Assembly (NCBI GenBank): GCA_900637705.1
Contig: LR134390.1
Coordinates: 310,001-374,000 of the forward strand
Source of the DNA: Fusobacterium varium
Lineage (GTDB): Bacteria; Fusobacteriota; Fusobacteriia; Fusobacteriales; Fusobacteriaceae
Reading direction: 5' to 3'
DNA: 64,000 bases
Numbering within the stretch: position 1 is the first letter of the stretch; each line of letters opens with the position of its first letter. A program made the position numbers and the translations under genes. Under the pieces are notes generated by a model. The model saw only the letters and a program-made list of their open reading frames with translations, did no database searches and was not told the DNA's origin. Positions 10,108 through 21,439 of the stretch are shown here, piece after piece.

Positions 10108-12513
10108 ATGAGAATAAAAAAGAATTCTCTTCTTATTAAAATAATATTTTATAATGATATAGCAATAATGATAACTTCTGTTACTATTGCTCTTTTTCTG
10201 ATTTTTATTTCTTTTGAAAGTCTTGAAAATAAAGTAATAGATTCTGGAAGAGATAAGATAATTCTCTTGAATAGAGGATATAATGCTGCTATTATAAATG
10301 CAAAAGATGATCTTTTTCAGGTGTCTAGGAATATAAATGTACTTGCAGGAAAAAATTTAAATAATACAATTACTTATAATACTATAGCAAAACTCATAAG
10401 AAATCAACTTACTAAAAAAAATCTTAAAATGTATTCTGAAACTTTAATTACAATAGTTTCTGCTAATGGAACTACATTAGGAGAGTCAGGTAATGGAAAA
10501 GATTATTTTAGAATAGATGAAAGAAGTAGGCATATACTTGAGAGAAATCTTTCAAGAAGTGAAAGTGAAATGAGTAATTATTATTTTTCAAAAGTAGGTA
10601 AGGATATATATGCAAGAATACTTTTACCTTATACTTCTGAAGGAAATAACAGCAAAAAAAAATTTATTGTAATGACTATGCCAATAAATGATAATGTTTT
10701 GAATGAATTAAGAAATTTTGTAGGTTTGACTGAAGAAGATAAGATATTTCTTGTAGTTGATAATACGTATCAATTAGGGGATATGGAACTAAAAAAAGGT
10801 GAAAGATTTTTTAAAAAGAAATTAAATTGGGAATATGATTATTTTTATGGAAAGAAAACAGTGAATAATAAAACTTACTATCTTTCAATGTATAATATTC
10901 ACAATTACAATAAGCAATACATAGGAAATATAGGAATAGCACTTTCAGGAGATAGTATACTAAAAACAAAAGTTAAAGTTTCATTTTCAATACTTCTGAT
11001 AGTGGTAGGTCTTATAGTAACAAGTACAACTATATGTGCACGTATATTTTATGAACTTTTATCACCTCTTAGCAAACTTATAGATGCTGCTGAAGGAATA
11101 AGTAAAGGAAACTATGACTTCACTCTTAAAAATGAAGATGTAGAAGAAATAAGGACACTTTCTAAATCTTTTGAACAAATGGCTGAAAGTATTAGAAATA
11201 ATGAAAAGATGATGAAAGAAAAAAATATAAAATTACAAGAAAATCTAAATAGAATTGATGCCATTGAAAAAATTCTTATGGGATTGCAAATAGAAGATGA
11301 TATAACTTTAACTGTAAGAAGTCTTCAATCAGCATTTACTTCAGAGATGGGATTGGGATATAGTAGAGCTATGTATTTTAGATACAGTAGAGAGATAGAT
11401 ACCCTTGTAGGAGAATGTTCTCATGTAAATAGTGTAGTAAAAAATGATATGATGAAAACTGAAAAAGAAGAAAGTGAAGGATTTGAATTTCAAATAAGTA
11501 CTCTTACTAAATTAGTAACTCTTATTAAAATTCCATTTAAAGACGATAATCTTTTAGGGAAAGCATTGAAGGAAAAGAGAATTATATATCATAATGATAA
11601 GGGGTATAGATATAACCTTGGAAATGATCTTTTTAAAAGCTTAGGAATTAATAATTTTTTAATATTTCCTGTATATAGTGAAACTAGAAATTATGGTTGT
11701 ATACTTGTTGATTACTTTGGAAAAAATAATGTAATTTCTCAAGAAGAAGCTGAACTTATGACATTGTTATGTATAAATACTTCTATTAGAATTGGAAATA
11801 AAATGTTGGAAGAGGAAAAAATTGATTATGAAAGAACTGCTACTATTGGTAAACTTGCAGATAGATTCTTTGGTAGAAGAGAGGATTCTCTAAAAAAAAT
11901 AATTTCTATTGTTGAAAGAATGGCAGAATGCGATTATAATAATAGTTGTCTTAAAGATGGAATGAAATCTATTAGAGATGAAGTAGTTAAAATAAAACAT
12001 GAAAATTCTATATTGAAAGAGTATTCTAAAAGCTATGAGAATAATATGGAAATAATAGAATTTGAAAAGTTTTTATATGATGTTATAGAAAAAATGCAAC
12101 CTGATTTAGAAGTAAATAATATAACTCTTTCAATGTTTATTAATTATAATGGGAAGATAATGGGAGATAAAAAGCAACTTGAGAGGGTATTTAATGAATT
12201 AATAAAAAATGCAAAACAAGCTGTTATGAATAAAAATGTAAGCAGTAAAAAAATTAATCTAATTGTAACAAAAGATAAAAATATAGATAAAATAAGGATA
12301 AATATTATAGATAATGGAATTGGTATGACAGAGGAGCAGCTTTCTAATGTATTTGATCCATTTATAAGTTTTAATGAAAATACTCCTGGATTAGGACTTG
12401 CAATAGTACACAGAATAATAAAAGACCACCATGGGGTAATCAAATTCTCATCTAAAGTAGATGAAGGAACAGATGTAAAAATAACTTTAAATGTATATAA
12501 GGAGGAGATTTAA
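10108..12513 (+). CDS. Membrane sensor histidine-kinase-like protein lacking a recognisable phosphoacceptor histidine
   Basis: An 801-residue membrane protein. Two hydrophobic helices (about residues 12-38 and 293-320) flank an extracytoplasmic sensor region. A HAMP linker ([19 protein letters not shown]) and a GAF-like region follow, then a C-terminal HATPase domain with N box [11 protein letters not shown] (near 695), G1 DNGIGM (near 735), DPFISF and GLGLAI. Where an NtrB-like H box should follow ATIGKLA (near 577), the sequence reads [11 protein letters not shown], with no histidine. No response regulator is adjacent. An ATG at 10108 follows AAAAGGAG and a TTG at 10105; I chose the ATG. 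It is placed between tex and ileS, with the ileS start only a few bases after its stop. Confidence 0.82.
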   Translation: MRIKKNSLLIKIIFYNDIAIMITSVTIALFLIFISFESLENKVIDSGRDKIILLNRGYNAAIINAKDDLFQVSRNINVLAGKNLNNTITYNTIAKLIRNQLTKKNLKMYSETLITIVSANGTTLGESGNGKDYFRIDERSRHILERNLSRSESEMSNYYFSKVGKDIYARILLPYTSEGNNSKKKFIVMTMPINDNVLNELRNFVGLTEEDKIFLVVDNTYQLGDMELKKGERFFKKKLNWEYDYFYGKKTVNNKTYYLSMYNIHNYNKQYIGNIGIALSGDSILKTKVKVSFSILLIVVGLIVTSTTICARIFYELLSPLSKLIDAAEGISKGNYDFTLKNEDVEEIRTLSKSFEQMAESIRNNEKMMKEKNIKLQENLNRIDAIEKILMGLQIEDDITLTVRSLQSAFTSEMGLGYSRAMYFRYSREIDTLVGECSHVNSVVKNDMMKTEKEESEGFEFQISTLTKLVTLIKIPFKDDNLLGKALKEKRIIYHNDKGYRYNLGNDLFKSLGINNFLIFPVYSETRNYGCILVDYFGKNNVISQEEAELMTLLCINTSIRIGNKMLEEEKIDYERTATIGKLADRFFGRREDSLKKIISIVERMAECDYNNSCLKDGMKSIRDEVVKIKHENSILKEYSKSYENNMEIIEFEKFLYDVIEKMQPDLEVNNITLSMFINYNGKIMGDKKQLERVFNELIKNAKQAVMNKNVSSKKINLIVTKDKNIDKIRINIIDNGIGMTEEQLSNVFDPFISFNENTPGLGLAIVHRIIKDHHGVIKFSSKVDEGTDVKITLNVYKEEI

Positions 12514-12515
12514 CA

Positions 12516-15317
12516 ATGAGCGAAAAAGATTATGGTGCTACATTGAACCTTCCGAAGACGAGTTTTCAAATGAAAGCTAATCTTCCGAATAAGGAACCTA
12601 AATTTATAAAAATGTGGCAGGAAAAGGATATTTATTCAAAGGGCTTGAAGAAAGGAACTAAGACTTTCATTCTGCATGATGGACCACCTTATGCAAATGG
12701 GGAAATTCATATAGGACATGCTTTGAATAAGATTCTTAAAGATATAATCTTAAAATATAAAAGATTAAGAGGATATAAAGTACCGTATGTACCTGGTTGG
12801 GATACACATGGACTTCCTATAGAACTAAAAGTTACTGAAAAATTAGGATCAAAAGCTAAAGAAATGTCAGCTGCAGAAATTAGAGAACTATGTGCTGAAT
12901 ATGCTAAAAAATGGGTTGGAATCCAAAAAGAAGGATTTGTAAGATTAGGAATATTAGGAGATTGGGAAAATCCATATCTTACATTAAATCCTGAATATGA
13001 AGCAAAACAATTAGAAGTATTTGGAGAACTTTATGAAAATGGTTATATTTTTAAAGGATTAAAACCTATATATTGGTCACCAGTTACAGAAACAGCTCTT
13101 GCAGAAGCAGAGATAGAATATAAAAATGTATCATCACCTTCAATATATGTAAGAATGAAGGCTAACGCTGATCTTTTAGAAAGATTAGGACTTACTGAAG
13201 AAGCATGGGTAGTAATATGGACAACTACTCCTTGGACTTTGCCTGCAAATGTTGCTATAAGTTTAAATCCAGATTTTGAGTATGGTGTATATAAAACTGA
13301 AAAAGGAAATCTGATATTAGGAAAAGATCTTGCAGAAAAAGCATTTACTGAAATGGATCTTGAGCAGTTTGAATTAATAAAAGAATTTCAAGGTAAAGAT
13401 TTAGAAAGAGCTACATATCAACACCCATTTCTTGAGAGAACAGGAATGATAATATTGGGAACTCATGTAACTGCAGATGCAGGAACAGGGTGTGTACATA
13501 CAGCTCCTGGACATGGGCAAGATGACTATGTAGTAGGAGTTAGATATGGACTTCCAGTTATTTCTCCAATAAATAATAAAGGAGTATTAACAGAGGAAGC
13601 AGGAGAATTTGCAGGATTGTTTTATGTACAAGCAAATAAAGCAATATGTGCTCACTTGGAAAAAACAGGGCATTTAATGAAGTTAAAAATGATAGAGCAC
13701 TCTTATCCACATGACTGGAGATCAAAAACTCCTGTTATATTCAGAGCTACTGAACAATGGTTTGTAAATGTTGAAGGTTCAGATATAAGAGAAAAAGCCT
13801 TGAAAGCTTTAGACAATGTAGAGTTTATACCTGCATGGGGAAGAAATAGAATTGGATCAATGCTTGAAACAAGACCTGACTGGTGTATCTCAAGACAAAG
13901 AGTATGGGGAGTGCCAATTCCAGTATTCTTTAATGAAGCAAATGGAAAAGAGATATTCAATAAAGAAATACTTGCAAGAATAGTTGAAATAGTTAAAAAA
14001 GAAGGAACAGCAGCATGGCTTAAATACTCAGCTGAAGAACTTATTGGTGATGAGCTGATGGAAAAATATGGACTTAAAGGATTAGAACTTAGAAAAGAAA
14101 CAAATATCATGGACGTTTGGTTTGATTCAGGAGTATCTCACAGAGCAGTACTTGAAACAAGAGGAGATCTTTTACACAGACCAGCAGATATGTATTTAGA
14201 AGGATCAGATCAACATAGAGGTTGGTTCCAGACATCACTTTTAACTTCGATAGGTTCTACACATGATGCTCCATTTAAAAAAATACTGACTCATGGATTT
14301 GTAAATGATGGAGAAGGGAAAAAAATGTCGAAATCAGTAGGGAATACAGTGGTTCCAGCTGATGTAATAAAACTTTATGGAGCAGATATACTTAGATTAT
14401 GGTGTGCTTCTGTAGATTATAGAGAAGATGTTAAAATATCTGATAACATTTTAAAACAAATGGCTGAAGCCTATAGAAGAGTAAGAAATACAGCAAGATA
14501 TATATTAGGAAACAGTAATGACTTTGATCCTAATACAGATAAGGTTCCATATGATAAATTAATGGAAATAGACAAATGGGCATTAAATAAACTGGAGATA
14601 TTAAAAAGAAAAGTTACAGAAAACTATGATAGATATGAATTTTATAATCTTTTTCAAGATATTCACTATTTTGCTGGAATAGATATGTCTGCATTCTATC
14701 TTGACATAATAAAAGATAGATTATACACTGAAGGGACTAATTCAATAGAGAGAAGAGCAGCTCAAACTGTTATGACTGAAATTTTAGTTACTCTCACTAA
14801 AATGATAGCTCCAATACTTTCATTTACTTCAGAAGAAATATGGGAAACTTTACCAGAAGTGTTAAAAGATAGTGAATCAGTTCTATTGACTGACTGGTAT
14901 GAAGAAAATGATCAATATCTAAATCCAGAGATAGAAAATAAATGGGTTGAAATAATTAAAGTAAGAAAAGAAGTTAATAAAATACTTGAAAAAGCAAGAC
15001 AAGGAGAAAATAGAATAATTGGTAATTCTCTAGATGCTAAAGTAATACTTCATTCAACAAATGCAGAAGTACAAAAATTCTTAATTGAAAATAGAGAAAA
15101 ACTTGAATTAGCCCTTATTGTTTCTGAAGTAGAAGTTGCAGAAAACAAAGATGATACTTTTGTAAATGGAGAAGAGGCTCAAGATATTTATATTAAAGTG
15201 CTTCATGCAGATGGAGAAAAATGTGAAAGATGTTGGAAATATTCTACTGAGATTGGAAAAGATTCTGAATATCCAACTCTTTGCCCAAGATGTGCAAGTG
15301 TACTAAAGAATAACTAG
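12516..15317 (+). CDS. ileS: Isoleucyl-tRNA synthetase
   Basis: A 933-residue class I synthetase charging tRNA-Ile. The HIGH motif ([10 protein letters not shown]), an editing domain with the [13 protein letters not shown] segment, KMSKS ([10 protein letters not shown]) and a C-terminal zinc finger (CERCWKY followed by CPRCASVL) are all present. Length fits the bacterial short-type enzyme with zinc tail. The start follows AAGGAGGAG located in the end of the upstream gene. I see no T-box leader, so regulation probably comes from the upstream promoter. Confidence 0.97.
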   Translation: MSEKDYGATLNLPKTSFQMKANLPNKEPKFIKMWQEKDIYSKGLKKGTKTFILHDGPPYANGEIHIGHALNKILKDIILKYKRLRGYKVPYVPGWDTHGLPIELKVTEKLGSKAKEMSAAEIRELCAEYAKKWVGIQKEGFVRLGILGDWENPYLTLNPEYEAKQLEVFGELYENGYIFKGLKPIYWSPVTETALAEAEIEYKNVSSPSIYVRMKANADLLERLGLTEEAWVVIWTTTPWTLPANVAISLNPDFEYGVYKTEKGNLILGKDLAEKAFTEMDLEQFELIKEFQGKDLERATYQHPFLERTGMIILGTHVTADAGTGCVHTAPGHGQDDYVVGVRYGLPVISPINNKGVLTEEAGEFAGLFYVQANKAICAHLEKTGHLMKLKMIEHSYPHDWRSKTPVIFRATEQWFVNVEGSDIREKALKALDNVEFIPAWGRNRIGSMLETRPDWCISRQRVWGVPIPVFFNEANGKEIFNKEILARIVEIVKKEGTAAWLKYSAEELIGDELMEKYGLKGLELRKETNIMDVWFDSGVSHRAVLETRGDLLHRPADMYLEGSDQHRGWFQTSLLTSIGSTHDAPFKKILTHGFVNDGEGKKMSKSVGNTVVPADVIKLYGADILRLWCASVDYREDVKISDNILKQMAEAYRRVRNTARYILGNSNDFDPNTDKVPYDKLMEIDKWALNKLEILKRKVTENYDRYEFYNLFQDIHYFAGIDMSAFYLDIIKDRLYTEGTNSIERRAAQTVMTEILVTLTKMIAPILSFTSEEIWETLPEVLKDSESVLLTDWYEENDQYLNPEIENKWVEIIKVRKEVNKILEKARQGENRIIGNSLDAKVILHSTNAEVQKFLIENREKLELALIVSEVEVAENKDDTFVNGEEAQDIYIKVLHADGEKCERCWKYSTEIGKDSEYPTLCPRCASVLKNN

Positions 15318-15325
15318 GAGAAAAT

Positions 15326-15781
15326 ATGAGCTATATAATTTTAGTCTTTATACTGGTTTTATTGGATCAAATATCTAAATACATTGTGGATAAAAACTTT
15401 TTTGAGGGAGATACTATTGGTGTACTGACTGATTTTTTTCACCTTACATATGTAAAAAATAGAGGAATAGCCTTTGGAATGTTTCAAGGGAAGCTCGATA
15501 TAATAAGTATAGCTACAGTTATAGCAATTGTAGCAATTGTATATTATTTGTATAAGGGTAGAAATAAAATGCCTTTGTTGGAAAAAATCGGATTTACTTT
15601 TGTTTTGGCTGGAGCAATAGGAAATATGATAGACAGGATATGGAGAGGATTTGTCATAGATATGATAGACTTTAGAGGTATTTGGTCTTTTGTTTTCAAT
15701 CTGGCTGATGTATGGATAAATATAGGAGTTGTATTGATACTTCTAGATTATTTTTTTGCAGAAAGAAAGAAGAAAAAATAG
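15326..15781 (+). CDS. lspA: Lipoprotein signal peptidase (SPase II)
   Basis: A 151-residue inner-membrane aspartyl protease that cleaves prolipoprotein signal peptides. It has four hydrophobic segments, and the two catalytic aspartates lie in [10 protein letters not shown] and [11 protein letters not shown]. It is tightly spaced after ileS, the classic ileS-lspA pairing. Substrates in this window would include the lipobox-bearing proteins at 31067 and on the - strand at 39921-40484. Confidence 0.95.
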   Translation: MSYIILVFILVLLDQISKYIVDKNFFEGDTIGVLTDFFHLTYVKNRGIAFGMFQGKLDIISIATVIAIVAIVYYLYKGRNKMPLLEKIGFTFVLAGAIGNMIDRIWRGFVIDMIDFRGIWSFVFNLADVWINIGVVLILLDYFFAERKKKK

Positions 15782-15794
15782 AGGAGGATTAAAA

Positions 15795-16664
15795 ATGACA
15801 TTTCAAGAGATAATTTTTGCTCTTCAAAAATACTGGAGTTCTAAAGGCTGTGTGTTGGGAAATCCTTATGACATAGAAAAAGGTGCAGGAACATTTAACC
15901 CTAACACATTTTTAATGTCTTTGGGACCTGAACCATGGAATGTTGCTTATGTAGAGCCATCAAGAAGACCAAAAGACGGAAGATATGGAGAAAATCCTAA
16001 TAGAGTTTATCAACATCATCAATTTCAGGTTATTATGAAACCATCTCCTTTGAATATTCAAGAACTTTATCTTGAAAGTTTAAAAGTATTGGGAATAGAT
16101 CCTGAGAAACATGATATTCGTTTTGTAGAAGATGACTGGGAATCGCCAACTTTAGGTGCTTGGGGACTTGGTTGGGAAGTATGGTTAGATGGTATGGAAG
16201 TTACTCAATTTACATATTTTCAACAGGTAGGGGGATTGGAATTAGATCCTATTCCTGTGGAAATAACTTATGGACTAGAAAGACTTGCTCTTTATATTCA
16301 AAATAAGGAAAATGTCTATGATTTAGAGTGGGCTCCTGGTGTAAAATATGGAGATATGAGATTTCAGTTTGAATATGAAAACTCAAAATATTCATTTGAA
16401 TTAGCAGATTTAGAAAGTCATTTCAAATGGTTTGATGAATATGAGAAAGAAGCAGCTAAGATTTTAGATGCAGGATTAGTTCTGCCTGCTTATGATTATG
16501 TATTAAAATGTTCTCATACATTTAACGTTTTAGATTCAAGAGGGGCCATATCGACAACTGAGAGAATGGCTTATATCTTAAGAGTGAGAAACTTGGCAAG
16601 AAGATGTGCTGAAGTTTATGTGCAAAACAGAAAGGATCTAGGTTACCCTCTTTTAAAAAAATAG
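15795..16664 (+). CDS. glyQ: Glycyl-tRNA synthetase alpha subunit
   Basis: A 289-residue catalytic subunit of the alpha2-beta2 glycyl-tRNA synthetase. It starts [14 protein letters not shown] and carries [17 protein letters not shown] and YFQQVGG, all family hallmarks. An open frame extends upstream into lspA, but the ATG at 15795 with a GAGGAGG site is the right start. It pairs with glyS, whose start lies about 55 bases downstream. Confidence 0.96.
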   Translation: MTFQEIIFALQKYWSSKGCVLGNPYDIEKGAGTFNPNTFLMSLGPEPWNVAYVEPSRRPKDGRYGENPNRVYQHHQFQVIMKPSPLNIQELYLESLKVLGIDPEKHDIRFVEDDWESPTLGAWGLGWEVWLDGMEVTQFTYFQQVGGLELDPIPVEITYGLERLALYIQNKENVYDLEWAPGVKYGDMRFQFEYENSKYSFELADLESHFKWFDEYEKEAAKILDAGLVLPAYDYVLKCSHTFNVLDSRGAISTTERMAYILRVRNLARRCAEVYVQNRKDLGYPLLKK

Positions 16665-16719
16665 TTGATTAAAAAATTATTTTATTAGAGTGGATTGAAA
16701 TGAAAGAGGAGGAAGGACA

Positions 16720-18792
16720 TTGAGATTACTATTTGAAATTGGAATGGAAGAACTGCCTGCAAGATTTCTGAATCAGGCATTAAAAGATTTAAAAAATAAT
16801 TTAGAAACAAAATTAAAAGATGAAAGAATTAGTTTTAAGGGAATAAAAACTTATGGAACTCCAAGAAGATTAGTTTTGGAGGTTTGTGAATTAGGAGAGC
16901 AACAGGAAGATCTTAATATAGTAAATATGGGACCAGCTAAGAATATAGCTTATGGAAGTAATGGAGAAATATCAAGAGCAGGACTTGGATTTGCTAAATC
17001 ACAAGGAATAGAAGCAGAGGATCTTGAAATAATAAGTACTCCAAAAGGAGAATATATAGCTGCAAGAAAATTTATGAAAGGAAAGGAAACTAAGGAACTT
17101 CTTCCTGAAATATTAAAAAGTCTTGTGCTAGAATTAAATTTCCAAAAGTCTATGACTTGGTCAGATAAAAAATTGAGATTTGCAAGACCTATACAATGGT
17201 TTTTAGCACTTTGTGATAATGAAGTTGTAAAATTTGAAATTGAAGGAATGGAAAGTGGAAATAAATCTAGAGGACACAGATTTTTTGGTAAAGAATTTGA
17301 AGTTAACACTATAGATGAGTATTTTGAAAAAATAAGAGAAAATAATGTAATAATAGATATTGAAGAGAGAAAAGCTCTTATCAAAAAACTTATTAATGAA
17401 AACTGCACAAATTCAGGAGAACAAGTACTTGTAGAAGATGAACTTCTAGCTGAAGTAACTAATCTTATAGAATATCCTTGTCCTATAGTGGGAAGTTTTA
17501 ATTCAGATTTCCTTGAAGTACCACAAGAAGTTCTAATAATATCAATGGAAGTACATCAAAGATATTTCCCTATACTTGACTCAAATGGAAAACTTCTTCC
17601 TAAATTTGTAGTTGTTAGAAATGGAGTGGAAACTTCTGAGCAAGTAAGAAAGGGAAATGAAAAAGTATTGTCTGCAAGACTTGCTGATGCTAGATTCTTC
17701 TATCAGGAAGATTTAAAATCACCTCTTGCTGATAATGTAGAAAAATTAAAAACAGTAGTATTCCAAAAAGATCTTGGAACTATTTATTCAAAAATAGAAA
17801 GAGCAACAGAAATAGCTAAATACTTAATAGATACTCTTGGATACAATGATAGAAAAGACAGCATATTGAGAACTGTATTTCTTGCTAAAGCTGATCTTGT
17901 TTCTAATATGATAGGAGAAAAGGAATTTACTAAACTTCAAGGATTTATGGGAGCAGATTATGCACTTAAATCTGGAGAAGGAGAAAAAGTTTCACTTGGA
18001 ATAAAAGAGCATTATTATCCAAGATTCCAAGGAGATAATCTTCCTACAGAGTTAGAAGGAATAGTTGCTGGAATATCTGACAGAATAGATACATTAGTTG
18101 GATGTTTTGGAGTTGGAGTTATTCCAAGTGGATCAAAAGACCCATTTGCTTTAAGAAGAGCAGCTCTTGGAATAGTAAATGTAATACTTAATTCACAGTT
18201 AAATATTTCTTTAAAAGCTCTAACTGAAAAAGCATTAGATGCTCTTCAAGGATGTGGGGTATTAAAAAGAGATAGAGAAACTGTACTTGCAGAAGTATTA
18301 GAATTCTTTAAACAGAGAGAGATGAATATTTTTACTGAAATGAAATTTGGTAAGGATATTGTTACAGCTGTTCTTAATACTGATAGTGACAATGCTGTAG
18401 AAGCTTTAGAAAAAATAAAAACTTTAGAAACTTTTGCTAAAGAAGAAGAATTTGAAACACTTCTTCCAGTATTAAAAAGAGTGGGAAATATTTCTAAAGA
18501 TCATGAGAAGGGAATTATAAATCAAGATTTATTTAAAGAACCAGTAGAAACTGAATTATATAATTTTTCATTAGAATTAAATTCAAAAGTAATAGATGCT
18601 TTAAATAATAAAAATTATGATAAATATCTTCAAGCCATAGTTTCAGGTAAAGATATTATCAATAAATATTTTGATGAAGTAATGGTAATGGATAAAGATG
18701 AAGATGTTAAGAATAATAGACTTTCTCAATTAAAATTCCTAGCTGATTTGTTTATAAAAATGGCAGATCTTAACCAGATAGAAGAAAGATAA
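16720..18792 (+). CDS. glyS: Glycyl-tRNA synthetase beta subunit
   Basis: A 690-residue subunit needed for tRNA recognition. The N-terminus [15 protein letters not shown] is diagnostic, [16 protein letters not shown] lies in the HD-like core and a DALR-type anticodon-binding helical domain forms the C-terminus. It initiates at a TTG codon (16720) behind GAGGAGG; there is no ATG near this position. It is co-transcribed with glyQ and followed by a hairpin. Confidence 0.95.
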   Translation: MRLLFEIGMEELPARFLNQALKDLKNNLETKLKDERISFKGIKTYGTPRRLVLEVCELGEQQEDLNIVNMGPAKNIAYGSNGEISRAGLGFAKSQGIEAEDLEIISTPKGEYIAARKFMKGKETKELLPEILKSLVLELNFQKSMTWSDKKLRFARPIQWFLALCDNEVVKFEIEGMESGNKSRGHRFFGKEFEVNTIDEYFEKIRENNVIIDIEERKALIKKLINENCTNSGEQVLVEDELLAEVTNLIEYPCPIVGSFNSDFLEVPQEVLIISMEVHQRYFPILDSNGKLLPKFVVVRNGVETSEQVRKGNEKVLSARLADARFFYQEDLKSPLADNVEKLKTVVFQKDLGTIYSKIERATEIAKYLIDTLGYNDRKDSILRTVFLAKADLVSNMIGEKEFTKLQGFMGADYALKSGEGEKVSLGIKEHYYPRFQGDNLPTELEGIVAGISDRIDTLVGCFGVGVIPSGSKDPFALRRAALGIVNVILNSQLNISLKALTEKALDALQGCGVLKRDRETVLAEVLEFFKQREMNIFTEMKFGKDIVTAVLNTDSDNAVEALEKIKTLETFAKEEEFETLLPVLKRVGNISKDHEKGIINQDLFKEPVETELYNFSLELNSKVIDALNNKNYDKYLQAIVSGKDIINKYFDEVMVMDKDEDVKNNRLSQLKFLADLFIKMADLNQIEER

Positions 18793-18802
18793 TAAAATAC
18801 TT

Positions 18803-18830
18803 GAAGAGCCTGAGAAATCAGGCTCTTCTC
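18803..18830 (+). terminator. Hairpin after glyS
   Basis: A perfect 11-bp stem (GAAGAGCCTGA at 18803-18813 with its complement at 18818-18828) carries a GAAA tetraloop. The downstream T run is weak, so termination may be partial. Confidence 0.65.
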
Positions 18831-18856
18831 ATAAAAAATATAAAAGGGGAGAGAAA

Positions 18857-19888
18857 GTGGAACCACTAAAGAATTTTTTTAAAAGGAAAAACATCGAGAT
18901 AACAGTAAAAAGATACTGTATAGATGCTTTCAGCCACATGGCTTTGGGACTTTTTTCAACACTTCTTATAGGAACGATACTTAATACTATTGGTGGAAAA
19001 TTAGGAATAACTTTTCTTACAGATGTTATTTGGAAAATAGCAAGGGATATGACAGGGCCAGCTATAGGGGTAGCAGTTGCCTATGGACTTCAGGCACCTC
19101 ATCTTGTATTGTTCTCATCTACAATAACTGGAGCAGCAGGAGCTATTTATGGAGGACCAGTGGGATCTTTCATAGGAGCAGTAGTAGGGGCAGAATTTGG
19201 AAAAATGGTATCTAAGGAAACAAAAATAGATATAATAGTGACTCCAGCAGTAACTATCCTTACAGGAGCATTAGTTGTATATTATGTAGGTCCTGGGGTA
19301 GCAAAATTTATGGAGGCATTTGGTGCTTTTATAATGTATGCAACAGAACTTCAGCCATTTTATATGGGAATAATAGTATCAGTGGTAGTAGGGATAGCTT
19401 TGACACTTCCTATCAGCAGTGCAGCACTATGTATGATGATTGGATTGAGTGGACTGGCAGCAGGAGCTTCTACAGTAGGCTGTTCAGCACAAATGGTTGG
19501 ATTTGCAGTAATGAGCTTTAAGGAAAATGGCTGGGGTGGTCTTGTAGCACAAGGCTTAGGTACTTCAATGCTGCAAATAGGAAATATTGTTAAAAATTGG
19601 AGAATATGGATACCTCCTACGTTAGCTTCAGCTATATTAGGACCAGTATCAACAGTAATATTGAAATATCAAAATATACCAATAGCAGCAGGAATGGGAA
19701 CAAGTGGATTAGTTGGACAATTTGGAACTCTTTCTACTATGGAAGGACTGGGAAGGGGAGGAGTATCCCTTTATGTAGGAATTTTTATGCTTCACTTTAT
19801 TCTTCCAGCTATTCTTACCCTTGTAATAGCCAGTTTTATGAGAAAGAAAAATTGGATAAAAGACGGAGACTTGAAATTAGATTTGTAA
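18857..19888 (+). CDS. PTS-IIC-like membrane transporter
   Basis: A 343-residue polytopic membrane protein with about nine hydrophobic segments and glycine-rich loops such as GGPVGSFIGAVVGAEFG and GLAAGASTVGCSAQM. It resembles the family of stand-alone PTS EIIC-type proteins (PTS_EIIC_2), which lack fused IIA/IIB domains. No IIA or IIB gene is nearby, so it may not act in phosphotransfer. The start is a GTG at 18857 behind GGGGAGAG. It sits directly upstream of folE with a 15-base gap. Substrate is unknown. Confidence 0.75.
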   Translation: MEPLKNFFKRKNIEITVKRYCIDAFSHMALGLFSTLLIGTILNTIGGKLGITFLTDVIWKIARDMTGPAIGVAVAYGLQAPHLVLFSSTITGAAGAIYGGPVGSFIGAVVGAEFGKMVSKETKIDIIVTPAVTILTGALVVYYVGPGVAKFMEAFGAFIMYATELQPFYMGIIVSVVVGIALTLPISSAALCMMIGLSGLAAGASTVGCSAQMVGFAVMSFKENGWGGLVAQGLGTSMLQIGNIVKNWRIWIPPTLASAILGPVSTVILKYQNIPIAAGMGTSGLVGQFGTLSTMEGLGRGGVSLYVGIFMLHFILPAILTLVIASFMRKKNWIKDGDLKLDL

Positions 19889-19903
19889 TTTCAAAGGAGA
19901 AAA

Positions 19904-20462
19904 ATGAAAAAGATAGATGAAAATAAAATAGAAAATGCTTTTAGAGATATAATAGATGCTTTAGGAGAAAATATTAACAGAGAGGGATTGAAAGATACTC
20001 CAAAGAGAATGGCACAGAGCTATGGAGAGCTTTTTTCTGGATTATTACAAAATCCTGAAGATGTTCTTAAAAGAACATTTGAAGTAGAAAAAATGATCTC
20101 ATAGTAGAGAAGGATATAGATTTTCATTCTATGTGTGAGCATCATTTTCTTCCTATATTTGGTAAAATAGATATAGCATATATTCCAAATGGTAAAATAG
20201 TAGGTTTTGGTGATATAATAAAAGTAATAGATATCCTTTCTAAAAGACCACAGATACAAGAAAGATTAGGAGCTCAAATAGCTGATGCAATATATGAAAC
20301 TCTTAATTGTCAAGGAGTCATGATAATTATAAAAGCTAAACATATGTGTATGACTATGAGAGGAGAAAAAGAGTAAACAGTGAAATAATAACAACTTCTT
20401 ATAGAGGAATATTTGAAAATGATGCTGTAAGAAGAATGGAAATTTTTTCATTGCTAAAATAA
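19904..20462 (+). CDS. folE: GTP cyclohydrolase I, frame broken twice by missing bases
   Basis: FolE converts GTP to dihydroneopterin triphosphate, the first step of folate synthesis. The three pieces lie in three frames: residues from [17 protein letters not shown] to RTFEVE; the zinc/active-site part with [14 protein letters not shown] and HMCMTMRG; and the tail ITTSYRGIF to the stop at 20460-20462. Adding one A at 20088-20093 and one at 20366-20370 gives about 186 residues, the family length. All zinc ligands (Cys in MCEHH, His, Cys in HMCM) are intact. It is followed immediately by folBK, forming a folate cluster. Confidence 0.87.
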
Positions 20463-20480
20463 ATTTTTATGGAGAATGTC

Positions 20481-21329
20481 ATGGATAAAATATATATCAA
20501 CAATCTTGAATTTATAGCATATCATGGAGTCTTTCCAGAAGAAAAAAAATTAGGGCAGAAGTTTTTGGTTTCAGCAGAAATGACAACATCAACAAGAGAA
20601 GCTGGAAAAACTGGTAATTTGAAAAAGTCTACTCATTATGGACTTGTGGCTAATGATATAGGAGAAATATTTACTGGGAAAAGCATAGATTTAATAGAAA
20701 CTTGTGCTGAAGAGATAGCAGAAATGATATTGACTAAATATCCTTTGATTTCAGAAGTAAAAGTGACAGTAAAGAAACCTTGGGCGCCTTTGCAGATGCA
20801 TTTTGAAAATGTGGCTGTGGAGATAACAAGGAAAAGACATACAGTTTACCTTTCAATTGGATCAAATATGGGGGATAAGAAACAAAATCTTCTTACAGCT
20901 ATAGAAAAAATAGGTTTAATAAAACATACAACTGTCACTAAAACAAGTACTATTGTTGAAACAGAACCTTTTGGAGTAAAAGAGCAAGATGATTTTCTTA
21001 ATGCATGTTTAGAAATAAAAACTCTTTTATATCCTCATGAACTTTTAGAAGAACTTTTGAAAATAGAAGAAGAAATGGGAAGAAAAAGAATAAAAAAATG
21101 GGGTCCTAGAATTATTGATATAGATATACTTCTTTTTGATAAAGAAGTGATAGAAGATGATGATTTAGCTGTACCTCATCCATGGATGTGTGATAGGAGT
21201 TTCGTTCTTGATCCATTATGTGAAATAGCTCCAAATGTAGTCCACCCTTTAGAGAAAAAAACTATCTTTAATTTAAAAAGAGTTTTAGATGAGATTCTAG
21301 ATGAAAAAGAAAATGAAATATTGAGTTAA
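20481..21329 (+). CDS. folBK: Bifunctional dihydroneopterin aldolase / HPPK (FolB-FolK fusion)
   Basis: About 282 residues carrying two folate enzymes in one chain. Residues 1-115 are FolB-like (IYINNLEFIAYHGVFPEE; KKPWAP). From about residue 123 the chain is HPPK: VYLSIGSNMGDKKQNL, GRKRIKKWGPRIIDIDILLF and PHPWMCDRSFVLDPL. It converts dihydroneopterin to 6-hydroxymethyl-dihydropterin and then pyrophosphorylates it. An ATG at 20469 is also in frame, but the ATG at 20481 sits six bases after GGAG and begins like other FolB proteins. The partner folP lies 17 kb away at 38.1 kb. Confidence 0.92.
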   Translation: MDKIYINNLEFIAYHGVFPEEKKLGQKFLVSAEMTTSTREAGKTGNLKKSTHYGLVANDIGEIFTGKSIDLIETCAEEIAEMILTKYPLISEVKVTVKKPWAPLQMHFENVAVEITRKRHTVYLSIGSNMGDKKQNLLTAIEKIGLIKHTTVTKTSTIVETEPFGVKEQDDFLNACLEIKTLLYPHELLEELLKIEEEMGRKRIKKWGPRIIDIDILLFDKEVIEDDDLAVPHPWMCDRSFVLDPLCEIAPNVVHPLEKKTIFNLKRVLDEILDEKENEILS

Positions 21330-21439
21330 AATTTAAAGGAGAATGTAGAAATATATTCTTCTTTTTTATTTTTTGAAAAATCAAATAAGAATAAAAATTA
21401 ATTTAACTATTAAAGTTTTATTTTTAGTATGAATTAAAG

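Noticed and set aside
12481-12516. T-box leader for ileS
   Set aside because: The gap to the upstream gene is only a few bases, with no room for a T-box; none was seen before glyQ either.
19030-19920. Short + strand frames inside the PTS-IIC-like gene
   Set aside because: They are out-of-frame readings of an intact membrane protein, full of Ser/Arg/Trp, with no start signals.
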